This document shows positions 1-6,277 of a DNA stretch of 7,993 bases, in pieces. The notes under the pieces were generated by a model, which did no database searches, had not been told where the DNA came from, and saw only the letters and a list, made by a program, of their open reading frames with translations. How positions within the stretch are numbered: position 1 is the stretch's first letter; every line of letters starts with the position of its first letter. A program made the position numbers and the translations under genes. This stretch comes from Nitrososphaerota archaeon (GTDB lineage Archaea > Thermoproteota > Nitrososphaeria > Nitrososphaerales > JAHFOH01), in contig JAHFOH010000053.1 of the NCBI GenBank assembly GCA_023266955.1, forward strand, positions 1 through 7,993, in the 5' to 3' direction.

Positions 1-412
1 TGCCTGCGGTGGCTCGAGTTAGGATCGCTGCAGATCCTATTTTCCGGTAACTAAGTATGCGCAGGGTCTCTCCAAACCCCTCAATCTCCTTCTCAAACAA
101 TGGTTTCACCGATTCGATAGTCACGTCTCGCTCAGCTAGGCCTGATCCTCCGATCAAGATCACAGCATCTGAATCAGTTTCATAGATCGAACGCAACAAA
201 TGGAGTCTTATCATCTTGGAATCGTCGTCAACTAGGGCTCTGGACGCCAGAGCGTGACCTCTCCTGAGAATCAGTCTTTGAGCAATGTCCCCTGACTCGT
301 CTCTGGCCTTTCCTTTGCTTCGTATCTCTGAATATCTTGAGGAACTGACGATGATTAGGCTCAGTTTCAGTTTCTTCGGAGCTTCGTGACGATGCTTCTC
401 AGGCGCCTTCAA
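1..412 (-). CDS. moaB: MoaB/MogA-family molybdopterin-binding protein (3' end missing)
   Basis: This is a partial gene: 137 codons read from position 412 down to the window edge, and roughly the last 30 residues of a typical 165-175 residue protein lie outside. The family adenylylates molybdopterin before molybdenum or tungsten is inserted, in the cytoplasm. Visible signatures are a first strand LSLIIVSSSRY (residues 17-27), DESGD (38-42), the nucleotide/pterin-binding GGSGLAERDVT (88-98, normally GGTG-RDVT), IEGFGE (110-115) and RILSYRKIGSAAILTRATAG (118-137). The only plausible start is TTG at 412-410, because TGA, the stop codon of moaC, immediately precedes it in the same frame. No ATG or GTG lies near the N-terminus. 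The gene therefore abuts moaC with no spacer and is probably translated by re-initiation in one operon. Ser replaces the first Thr of the usual GGTG motif, a mild change. Whether it serves Mo or W cannot be told from the sequence. Confidence 0.9.
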   Translation of the reverse strand, partial: MKAPEKHRHEAPKKLKLSLIIVSSSRYSEIRSKGKARDESGDIAQRLILRRGHALASRALVDDDSKMIRLHLLRSIYETDSDAVILIGGSGLAERDVTIESVKPLFEKEIEGFGETLRILSYRKIGSAAILTRATAG

Positions 413-838
413 TCATCCTTTCAACTTCTTCAATACACGAATGTTAGAAATTACGGTAAAAGGATATTGACCATTCTCATCCTTCTCATGTGCCTTAACC
501 ACATCCCAGATGTTAAGAAGGGCTGCACATACAGCGGTTAGGGCCTCCATTTCAACCCCAGTCTTGCTGTTAGCGACGACCCTAGCTTCCACTCTTATGT
601 TTGAGCCCTTCCATTCAATCTGAACGTCCGCATTCTCTATAGGAATAGGATGACACAGCGGCATCAAGCTCGGTGTCAGTTTTGTGGCGTTAATCCCGGC
701 CACTTTTGCGATCTGAAGAGGATCGCCCTTCTCGATTTTACCCTGCTTAACCAGCCTCGCAGTTTCAGCCCTAAGCCTGATTTCTCCTGACGCTATTGCC
801 TCTCTTCTTTGGATCCTCTTTTCCGATATATCCGCCAT
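413..838 (-). CDS. moaC: Cyclic pyranopterin monophosphate synthase MoaC
   Basis: MoaC converts the 8-cyclo-GTP product of MoaA into cyclic pyranopterin monophosphate, the first stable intermediate of molybdopterin synthesis. Counting from the ATG at 838, the 141-residue protein is normal length for an archaeal MoaC. It has the N-terminal MADIS...REA signature (1-14), KGD (37-39), PLCHP with the catalytic-region His (60-64), KTGVEMEAL (92-100) and the D-x-x-K pair D112/K115, all conserved in the family. An in-frame TTG at 850 would add four residues (MAVR). I prefer the ATG because family members begin with M-x-DIS. The stop codon touches the TTG start of moaB, so the two form an operon. No strong Shine-Dalgarno is visible; a TATA-like element lies about 45 nt upstream. 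The C-terminal tail after K115 is shorter and less typical than the bacterial GGKSG-type end, as expected for archaeal versions. Confidence 0.95.
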   Translation of the reverse strand: MADISEKRIQRREAIASGEIRLRAETARLVKQGKIEKGDPLQIAKVAGINATKLTPSLMPLCHPIPIENADVQIEWKGSNIRVEARVVANSKTGVEMEALTAVCAALLNIWDVVKAHEKDENGQYPFTVISNIRVLKKLKG

Positions 839-880
839 CCTGACGGCCAAATTCTCTGCACCGGTGCTGCCAGTCGCTGC

Positions 881-890
881 ATTTATGAAT
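881..890 (-). promoter_or_regulatory. Candidate TATA box for moaC-moaB
   Basis: On the minus strand this reads ATTCATAAAT, the most TATA-like stretch in the gap before moaC. Transcription starting about 26 nt downstream, near position 860, would leave a short leader of 10-22 nt before the TTG or ATG start. No BRE-like purine run is obvious, so this is a position-and-composition guess. Confidence 0.35.
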
Positions 891-966
891 GATTCTCGTC
901 ATGTATAGTGGCAATGCCTTAGCGCTGAGGGCTTTTACCGATTGTATCCCTTTGTGCTACGATCGA

Positions 967-980
967 TTTCTCGAAAGAAA
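967..980 (-). terminator. Weak hairpin downstream of acetyl-CoA synthetase gene
   Basis: On the minus strand TTTCT-TTCG-AGAAA forms a 5-bp stem closed by a TTCG tetraloop, beginning about 52 nt after the acs stop codon. It is AT-rich and is not followed by a T tract, so a role in ending the acs transcript is only a possibility. The 182 bp between acs and the moaC ORF hold nothing else I can name apart from the candidate TATA box. Confidence 0.2.
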
Positions 981-1032
981 ATTCGCTGAGTCGTGTTCTT
1001 TGGGAATTTGTGAAATACCAGATAGACGGTTA

Positions 1033-2973
1033 TCAGGCACTTTTGAATTCCGAGAAAGCCTGTTTCACTTCCTCTACGGAGGCTTCGTCCTCGAGGGTGG
1101 TGATGTCTCCAATATCTCGGTTCGAAGCAACCGCTTTTACGACGCGCCGCATAATTTTCCCGCTACGCGTTTTCGGCAGACTCGACACGAAGTGAATTTC
1201 TTCTGGCGTGGCTATGGGCCCAATCTCCTTCCGCACATGCTGCTTCAATGCTTCCACAAGTGCGGATGATGAATTGTGTCCTTGACGTAGCGTAACGAAC
1301 GCAACTATAGCCTCGCCCTTGATCGTGTCAGGTCGGCCTGCAACCGCTGCTTCAGCCACAGCCGGATGACTAACTAAAGCATCCTCGATTTCAATCGTCC
1401 CAAGCCGGTGCCCCGCCACCTTTAACACCTCGTCGGCTCGCCCCAGCAGCCAGAAGTATCCGTCTCGGTCGCGGACGGCGTAGTCGCCAGCATAGTACAA
1501 TCCGGGAAACTTCTCCCAGTAGACTTGGCGGTAGCGGTCAGGATCTTTGTAAAGCGTCATGAACATCCCAGGCCAGGGCTTACGTATCACTAGGTAACCC
1601 TTCTCACCAGGTGCTGTTGTAGCCCCAGCTTCATTTAGAACATCGGCATCTATTCCTGGAAGAGGATAGGTCGCAGATCCCGGTTTCAAGAGAGGTAAAC
1701 CTAAGTTGGGTGCTGGCGAGATGAGTATACCTCCGGTTTCCGTTTGCCACCATGTGTCAACTATAGGGCAGCGCTCCTGACCTATGACGCGATAGTACCA
1801 CTCCCATGCAGCTGGGTTGATCGGTTCTCCAACTGTTCCAAGAAGCCGAAAGCTGCTCAGATCATGTTGCCTCGGCAATTCGTCTCCGAATTTCATTAAC
1901 GTACGGATCGCAGTAGGCGTTGTGTAGAGAACAGTCACACCATACCGCTCCACTATCTGCCACCAGTGATCAGGCGCAGGATAATCCAACACCCCTTCGT
2001 ACATTACCGAGGTTACACCATGCATTAGGGGGCCGAAAACAATGTAACTGTGGCCCGTTACCCACCCAATATCTGCCGTACACCAGTAAACATCTTCATC
2101 CTTAACGTCGAAGACCCATTTCTGAGTTGCATACACGTAGGTCAGGTAGCCACCAGTACTATGCACGGCGCCTTTAGGCCGACCAGTGGTACCCGAGGTG
2201 TACAGAATGTATAGAGGATGATTTGCCTCTAAGGGCTCAGGCGCCACAAAATTTGACGCATCTTTGACTAAATCCTGCCACCAGATATCACGACCCTGCC
2301 TCATAGGAATTTCACCTCCTGCTCGACGGAAGACTACCACATGTTCCACCGAGGGAGTTGTCTGCACAGCTTCGTCGACAATCTCCTTTAGATTGATTGA
2401 CTTGCCTCGGCGGAAGCCAAGATCAGCCGTAACAACGACCCGAGCCTCAGAATCTTGGATTCTGCTTGCTAGGGCCCCCACGCTGAAACCCGAAAAGACT
2501 ACTGTGAATATCGCACCGATCCGACTTGAAGCTAACATGGCGATGGGTAACTCGGGGATCATTGGCATATACAGTGCGATGCGATCACCTTGTTTGACCC
2601 CTAGCTTTCGTAGTCCAGCGGCGAACCTGTTCACCTCCCTGAACAGCTCTCCGTAAGTTACTGTGCGCCGATCACCTGCCTCGCCCTCCCAGAGATACGC
2701 AGCTTTATTCTTACGCCAGGTGCTCATATGACGATCAACGGCGTTGTAGGAGGCGTTGACGAGCCCTCCAACGAACCAACGCGCGAAGGGTGGCTTCCAC
2801 TCTAGCACTTGGTCCCAAAGCCGGTTCCACACCAGCTCATGGCCTATCTGGCTCCAGAACGCTTCGATGTCACGAATCGACTTCTGAAAATACTCCAAGT
2901 AATTCTGGATCGGCCACACTCGAGTTTCAGTAGGTAAGTTTGTTAGCTCCCCGGCGGCTTCTCTTTCCGCCAT
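1033..2973 (-). CDS. acs: AMP-forming acetyl-CoA synthetase
   Basis: It makes acetyl-CoA from acetate, ATP and CoA by way of acetyl-AMP, in the cytoplasm. The 646-residue protein is full length for Acs (about 630-660). It has an N-terminal Acs segment with FWSQIGHELVW (39-49), the P-loop YTSGTTGRPKG (258-268), GWVTGH lining the acyl pocket (303-308), DTWWQTET (406-413), YYAGD with the ribose-binding Asp (493-497), the hinge/CoA region GRADEVLKVAGHR (511-523) and KTRSGKIMRR (601-610). W409 matches the Trp (W414 in Salmonella) that restricts the pocket to acetate, supporting acetate rather than longer acyl groups. K606 matches the catalytic lysine that acetylation controls in bacteria. The start is ATG at 2973, with no Shine-Dalgarno but a TATA-like box about 30 nt upstream, suggesting a leaderless mRNA. 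It stands alone between gaps of 124 bp and about 194 bp. Propionate use cannot be excluded. Confidence 0.95.
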   Translation of the reverse strand: MAEREAAGELTNLPTETRVWPIQNYLEYFQKSIRDIEAFWSQIGHELVWNRLWDQVLEWKPPFARWFVGGLVNASYNAVDRHMSTWRKNKAAYLWEGEAGDRRTVTYGELFREVNRFAAGLRKLGVKQGDRIALYMPMIPELPIAMLASSRIGAIFTVVFSGFSVGALASRIQDSEARVVVTADLGFRRGKSINLKEIVDEAVQTTPSVEHVVVFRRAGGEIPMRQGRDIWWQDLVKDASNFVAPEPLEANHPLYILYTSGTTGRPKGAVHSTGGYLTYVYATQKWVFDVKDEDVYWCTADIGWVTGHSYIVFGPLMHGVTSVMYEGVLDYPAPDHWWQIVERYGVTVLYTTPTAIRTLMKFGDELPRQHDLSSFRLLGTVGEPINPAAWEWYYRVIGQERCPIVDTWWQTETGGILISPAPNLGLPLLKPGSATYPLPGIDADVLNEAGATTAPGEKGYLVIRKPWPGMFMTLYKDPDRYRQVYWEKFPGLYYAGDYAVRDRDGYFWLLGRADEVLKVAGHRLGTIEIEDALVSHPAVAEAAVAGRPDTIKGEAIVAFVTLRQGHNSSSALVEALKQHVRKEIGPIATPEEIHFVSSLPKTRSGKIMRRVVKAVASNRDIGDITTLEDEASVEEVKQAFSEFKSA

Positions 2974-2998
2974 CTTGTGAGTGCCGCTATAAGCCGTC

Positions 2999-3010
2999 GA
3001 ATAAGAGTTT
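2999..3010 (-). promoter_or_regulatory. Candidate TATA box for acs
   Basis: The minus strand reads AAACTCTTATTC here, centred about 30 nt upstream of the acs ATG. The same spacing is seen before the TrmB-like gene and rps15, and suits a leaderless or nearly leaderless transcript. A second AT-rich string, GCTTATAG at 2987-2994, is too close to the ATG to serve that start. Confidence 0.35.
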
Positions 3011-3097
3011 GCTGATCTCCGGAATACCGAAAACGAGAGTGAAGTAAACGTTCACTGTTCTAACGGTTATCAAACTTGATGTTGCTGACCAAAAACT

Positions 3098-4528
3098 CTA
3101 CGGAAACCTTACGTAGGCTTCGTTCAGTTCTCTGGTCAACTGCTTGTGCCACCCAAGAAACTCGTAAGGTGACTCAGGGTACTGATTGTACAGTTCTTGC
3201 AGAGCTTCATGTTTCTTCACAGTGTACCTAAGACCATTTGCCACTCCCCAATGTGTAGCTATCCGCAGTAGCATGAAGGGATTAAGCAGTTTGATCTTGC
3301 TGAACTGCGGGTGTTCTCTCTTCGTTATCTTTTCGACATCTTCATAGGAAAGGAAGTGTCTCATTCCGTAGCTGATTTCGTCGTTAGAGAGGTTTTGTAA
3401 AAATCTCCTCAGAACCTCAAAACTCGCCATCTGGCTCCCGTATCCCCTCATATAATCAAGATTATACCTCCACAACCCCCTTTCACTCACATCGCCGGCC
3501 CCCACGGCCTCAGCGACGACCCTGCCTAGTATTACACTTGCGTAAAGCGAGGGGCCAATACCGCCAGCATCTATAGGACGAGGCATCCAAGCGGCGTCTC
3601 CAACGATCGCATAGCCATTCGCCACCAAACAATCGTTCGGTCTCCTTACACTGCATTGCCAAGCGTTGTCCTCGTTGCCCCGGTCTTCAGTTCCCTTAGC
3701 TAGTCTCGCATTTTCTATTACAGTATTGCTTCGCACATATGTATCTACGAGCGACTTTAAACTGTCATCTTCCCCGAAGCGTGTATTCCGCCTGTCAAGG
3801 CTCTTCTTCTGAACCCCCAGTCCGATATTGACCTTATTCTTCCCCTTAGGGAAGGTCCAAGCGTATCCACCGGGAGCTAGATATTGGTCAAGATGAATGA
3901 TACACACATCGGGGTCGAAGAACGTCCTATCCTCACCCCCGTGGTCGAATTCAAGGATGTATCTCCGTATCGCCACCAGGTCATCTCTGTCTATCTCCCT
4001 CTGGATGTGACTCCTGATTGGCAGCGTGACACGAAGGACGGAGGCACAGCCTGATGCATCAATGACAACCCTCGCAGTCTCCCGCACGATTGAATGATCA
4101 GCCTGATTAATCGCTTCCACACCCGCAACTGATCCATCTTCAACGACGAGATTTCGCGCGGCGAGCTGGAATTTCACTTGAACTCCGAACTTCTCACACG
4201 CTTCAAGCTGCTTCTGAGGCCAAAGCTTCCTGTTCAGCACGTAACCATCGCCTTCGAACAAGACTGGAGTCTGATGGTCCGGGGAGTAGGCTACGACTCC
4301 TTTCACGTAGTGCTCCAACTCAGGATACTGATAAGAAACGCCTAGGTTTTCACGTATGTAGTCGACGCTACCCTTGCTTACCGCATCGCCGCATGACCAG
4401 CCAGTGATTGTCTTCTTTCCAAATTCAGACCTCGAATTTCGGTCCATCAGGAGAATATTCAGATTCTGGTTAGAGTATTTCGCCGCTGCAATTGCGGTGT
4501 GACAGCCCGCAGGACCCCCTCCCACCAC
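3098..4528 (-). CDS. Geranylgeranyl-reductase-family FAD-dependent oxidoreductase
   Basis: A flavoprotein of the GGR family, which in archaea saturates the isoprenoid chains of membrane lipids; the exact substrate is inferred. From GTG 4528 the protein has 476 residues. It has the FAD-binding VGGGPAG (2-8), the WSCGDA segment (44-49) at the place of the family's Cys-Gly motif, DASG (157-160), PGGYAWTFP (219-227, matching the GGR PxxYxWxFP motif) and a second FAD motif GDAAWMPRPIDAGG (310-323). The region after about 370 resembles no separate domain I recognise. The annotated GTG cannot be the whole story: the codons just upstream read FDVIV, the first Rossmann strand, but no ATG, GTG or TTG lies in frame before a TGA at 4561-4559. 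See the finding on the start. The gene is divergent from a TrmB-like regulator and shares its promoter region. A different lipid, carotenoid or quinone reductase role is possible. Confidence 0.82.
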   Translation of the reverse strand: MVGGGPAGCHTAIAAAKYSNQNLNILLMDRNSRSEFGKKTITGWSCGDAVSKGSVDYIRENLGVSYQYPELEHYVKGVVAYSPDHQTPVLFEGDGYVLNRKLWPQKQLEACEKFGVQVKFQLAARNLVVEDGSVAGVEAINQADHSIVRETARVVIDASGCASVLRVTLPIRSHIQREIDRDDLVAIRRYILEFDHGGEDRTFFDPDVCIIHLDQYLAPGGYAWTFPKGKNKVNIGLGVQKKSLDRRNTRFGEDDSLKSLVDTYVRSNTVIENARLAKGTEDRGNEDNAWQCSVRRPNDCLVANGYAIVGDAAWMPRPIDAGGIGPSLYASVILGRVVAEAVGAGDVSERGLWRYNLDYMRGYGSQMASFEVLRRFLQNLSNDEISYGMRHFLSYEDVEKITKREHPQFSKIKLLNPFMLLRIATHWGVANGLRYTVKKHEALQELYNQYPESPYEFLGWHKQLTRELNEAYVRFP

Positions 4529-4581
4529 GATTACATCGAAGGTATGCGTCGTCGCTCGTCACTTTTCGTTCGGATCACTAC

Positions 4582-4600
4582 TAAAAATATTTAAGCTTAG
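4582..4600. promoter_or_regulatory. Divergent promoter of flavoprotein and TrmB-like regulator
   Basis: An AT-rich core, CTAAAAATATTTAAGCTTAG (4581-4600), contains the symmetric AAATATTT (4585-4592), able to act as a TATA box in both directions. Its centre is about 30 nt from the regulator ATG at 4619 and about 27 nt from a GTG at 4562 on the minus strand, the normal archaeal TATA-to-start spacing for leaderless mRNAs. The palindrome TAAGCTTA (4592-4599) overlaps it and could be an operator. That the regulator binds here is inference. Confidence 0.6.
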
Positions 4601-4618
4601 CTGAAGACGTTGCTGCAG

Positions 4619-5338
4619 ATGATCACCAACGATCCTCTCTCGTCGCTCAAGCAGCTTGGCCTCACAGAGTATGAAGCGAAGGCATTCTGGGCGCTAACTA
4701 CTATGGGAACTGGAAATCCTCGCGAAGTGGCAGCTGCAGCAGAAATACCATATCCTAGCGCCTACGACACACTAAAATCTTTAGCGTCGAAAGGGTGGGT
4801 TGAAATCGCAGCCTCAAGACCAGCAATCTACACTGTTAGGCCACCAGCTTCGATAAAGAAAGAAGTCCAGACCAGGATTGACAAGACTTTCCGACAACTG
4901 GAAGCAGTATTCAGAAGTGCGGGCGAAGCGTTGCCCCAGGTCATTTATACCATTAGAGGCCGGGAGAAGGTTCTCGCAAAGATACACGAGATGCTTGATT
5001 CGGCCCGAAAATTTGTCTTCATAGTAACCCCCTCAAGCCTACTCTCTGATAGAAGCTTCAAAAATTGGTTTCAGAAGTTGCTTGCAAAACGCGTTTTAGT
5101 GAACCTCGTTACGGATTCAATCTCTACACCCGAAGTACCCGAAGGATACAAAGTTAGATTTCGAGACTCAGTCCTCGCCATAGACATCCTCATCGACGGA
5201 CAGCAAGCCCTGATAGGGCTGCCAGACTACTCGGTCTGCGGCTGGGTTGAAAGCCCAATTATCGCTGCACACCTTCAAGAGTTTCTCGAACTCCTCTGGC
5301 AACAATCTCACAAGACTGCGGTGATCAGCCGTGGTTAG
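4619..5338 (+). CDS. TrmB-family transcriptional regulator
   Basis: A DNA-binding regulator of the TrmB family, which in archaea controls sugar and central metabolic genes and often senses a small ligand. Counting from ATG 4619, the 239-residue protein has a winged helix-turn-helix (about 9-75) with the family's LGLTEYEAKAFWAL opening (13-26), NPREVAAAAEIPYPSAYDTLKSL (33-55) and a KGWV wing (58-61). A linker helix follows (about 80-105), then a C-terminal TrmB/phospholipase-D-like domain (about 106-232) with IDILIDGQQALIGL (188-201) and a terminal LQEFLELLW. The PLD-type HKD catalytic motif is absent, as usual for regulators. An in-frame TTG at 4610 would add three residues; ATG fits the TATA spacing better. 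It is divergent from the lipid-reductase-like gene, its most obvious candidate target apart from itself, and overlaps the next gene by 8 bp. The effector is unknown. The protein looks complete. Confidence 0.85.
   Translation: MITNDPLSSLKQLGLTEYEAKAFWALTTMGTGNPREVAAAAEIPYPSAYDTLKSLASKGWVEIAASRPAIYTVRPPASIKKEVQTRIDKTFRQLEAVFRSAGEALPQVIYTIRGREKVLAKIHEMLDSARKFVFIVTPSSLLSDRSFKNWFQKLLAKRVLVNLVTDSISTPEVPEGYKVRFRDSVLAIDILIDGQQALIGLPDYSVCGWVESPIIAAHLQEFLELLWQQSHKTAVISRG
5320..5326 (+). promoter_or_regulatory. Shine-Dalgarno site of the small downstream gene
   Basis: GGTGATC is a perfect 7-nt match to the complement of the archaeal 16S rRNA 3' end. It ends 4 nt before the GTG at 5331 and lies inside the end of the TrmB-like gene. 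It fixes GTG 5331 as the start and shows that this internal cistron is translated from a leadered mRNA, unlike the first genes of transcripts nearby, which lack such sites. Confidence 0.75.
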
Positions 5339-5573
5339 GATAACTATTCCACATAGAAGTCGAGGTTTTGTCGTCGTAGGCCTGTTCGGAAACGAGTTCG
5401 CCATGGAGCAGGCAATCAAGAGGCTGAATTTAGTAGCGAATGTCCAATATCAAATAACGAGTAGGAGGCACTTAAGGATAGAGGGAAAATCAACTGACCC
5501 AGAAATATTAGAACGAGTCAAGAACATCGTCCGTCGCTCACACGGCTACGTTGAAGAGGAGAAGAAACTCTAA
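5331..5573 (+). CDS. Small protein of unknown function, coupled to TrmB-like regulator
   Basis: I do not recognise this 80-residue protein. It is a real gene by context: GTG start with a perfect ribosome-binding site, and 8-bp overlap with the regulator gene. The sequence alternates likely strands and helices: VRITI (2-6), RGFVVVGLF (10-18), a helix NEFAMEQAIKRL (21-32), QYQITSRRHLRIEG (39-52) and a charged C-terminal helix EILERVKNIVRR (58-69), ending in an acidic and basic tail. This pattern would suit a small alpha/beta, ferredoxin-like fold, but no motif proves it. It has no signal peptide, membrane segment or cysteine. Basic residues are frequent (HRSR, SRRHLR, RRSH), so nucleic-acid or phosphate-ligand binding is conceivable. 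A function tied to the regulator, as a partner or a product of the same signal response, is inference from the overlap alone. Confidence 0.7.
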   Translation: MVRITIPHRSRGFVVVGLFGNEFAMEQAIKRLNLVANVQYQITSRRHLRIEGKSTDPEILERVKNIVRRSHGYVEEEKKL

Positions 5574-5651
5574 ACCTTCGGCTTGGCCGTAATAATCGCT
5601 TCCAGCACAATTTTGGAGTAAATTGGTCAGTATCGTCGCGAGCTCTTCAAC

Positions 5652-5671
5652 GCCTACGGAGCTAAGTAGGC
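5652..5671. repeat. Hairpin in convergent intergenic region
   Basis: GCCTAC (5652-5657) and GTAGGC (5666-5671) form a perfect 6-bp inverted repeat with an 8-nt loop, about 80 nt after the small gene's stop codon. A second arm pair, TGGGA (5678-5682) and TCCCA (5697-5701), follows directly. No T tract follows either one. They may help end or stabilise transcripts, or be chance. Confidence 0.3.
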
Positions 5672-5723
5672 TCAGACTGGGACAGCGAGTACCTCATCCC
5701 AAACTCGAATGCAGGTTCATCGA

Positions 5724-5744
5724 TTTAGACTTTGCTAGTCTGAA
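5724..5744. terminator. Hairpin near the ends of the convergent genes
   Basis: TTTAGACT (5724-5731) pairs with AGTCTGAA (5737-5744) as an 8-bp stem with one G-T pair and a 5-nt loop. It lies 10 nt beyond the stop codon of the minus-strand RNA-binding protein gene, in the gap where two convergent transcripts meet. It lacks the T-rich tail typical of archaeal terminators, so a terminator role rests on position and stem only. Confidence 0.35.
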
Positions 5745-5754
5745 CACGCACATT

Positions 5755-6180
5755 CTAGAACAGTGATCGGTAGGCAGAAACCAGCTCTTCTCTAGAGCCC
5801 CTCGAATGACTCTTGATCTTTATCCAGACAACATCTAAAGCACCTAGGGTAATACGGCCGCTGAACATATTCTGCTTACCTAGTCTAAGGTGCAGATCAC
5901 CGCGATCATCAATATGCTTCCAAATCTCTTCCCTCAGGGTTGATTTGTCAAGGGGGTAGAGTTCTGATAGCATGTTTGCGACAAAAGCCTCCGCCGAGTC
6001 TTTAGCCAGGTTTGCCGAATAGATTAGAATTGGATTTCCGAAGTGTCCCTCCGTTTTTGTGTGGGAGAAGAGATCAAGCGGAATTTTTAGAACCTTAGAG
6101 ACGACCCCCAAGGTTTTCTCCGCATCCTCAGTTCCGTGAATGTGTACTTTGATGTGCACTGATGTGAAACGTAACTCCAA
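5755..6180 (-). CDS. RNA-binding protein, COG1325 / exosome-associated family
   Basis: A member of the archaeal RNA-binding family (PF01877, COG1325, described as a predicted exosome subunit). It likely binds RNA in the cytoplasm, perhaps in RNA processing or decay; biochemical knowledge of the family is thin. The 141-residue protein matches family length and carries HIHGTEDAEK (13-22), EGHFGNPILIYSANL (44-58), PLDKSTLREEI (76-86), the hallmark GDLHLRLGKQ (94-103) and a closing hydrophobic stretch DVVWIKIKSHSRG (116-128). The start is TTG at 6180, giving about 14 residues before the HGTED motif as in relatives. GTG at 6159 is an alternative that would leave only the last strand before it. An AT-rich TTTATTCG stretch (about 6211-6218) suits a promoter with a short leader. 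It is divergent from kae1-bud32, which keeps it among RNA-related genes, and convergent with the small gene at 5331. Confidence 0.85.
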   Translation of the reverse strand: MELRFTSVHIKVHIHGTEDAEKTLGVVSKVLKIPLDLFSHTKTEGHFGNPILIYSANLAKDSAEAFVANMLSELYPLDKSTLREEIWKHIDDRGDLHLRLGKQNMFSGRITLGALDVVWIKIKSHSRGSREELVSAYRSLF

Positions 6181-6210
6181 AATGGGAATGAGCCTAGGTG
6201 GCGTGCACCC

Positions 6211-6224
6211 TCGAATAAATTAGC
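6211..6224 (-). promoter_or_regulatory. Candidate TATA box for the COG1325 gene
   Basis: The minus strand reads CTAATTTATTCG within this stretch. Transcription beginning about 26 nt downstream, near 6192, would give roughly a 12-nt leader before TTG 6180. The 97 bp shared with kae1 hold no clearly placed TATA box for kae1; GATACTTTTG at 6251-6260, about 22 nt before its TTG, is the nearest candidate. Confidence 0.35.
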
Positions 6225-6277
6225 TTTTGAAGACTTAAGGCTGAGTATCGGATACTTTTGCCAGCAAGACGCTCCGA

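Noticed and set aside
858..867. GCACCGGTGC palindrome just upstream of moaC
   Set aside because: A perfect 10-bp palindrome, but several are expected by chance in 8 kb; no second copy or regulator supports an operator.
889..1269. Plus-strand open frame of 126 codons
   Set aside because: Mostly antisense to the acs 3' end; composition is that of a shadow frame and the translation has no recognisable motif.
2264..2656. Plus-strand open frame of 130 codons inside acs
   Set aside because: Fully antisense to a conserved part of acetyl-CoA synthetase; low-complexity Ser/Thr/Arg translation.
3043..3056. AGTAAACGTTCACT imperfect palindrome upstream of acs
   Set aside because: One mismatched pair in 14 bp is expected about ten times by chance in a window this size.
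5168..5419. Minus-strand open frame of 83 codons
   Set aside because: Antisense to the TrmB-like gene end and to the small gene, both better supported by motifs or a ribosome-binding site.
5705..5726. GGTTCATCG resembling a tRNA T loop
   Set aside because: No acceptor, D or anticodon arms can be built around it.
5670..5728. Possible C/D box small RNA on the minus strand
   Set aside because: GATGA strings and a CTGA are present, but both C boxes lack the full RTGATGA, no D' box lies between them, and there is no closing terminal stem.
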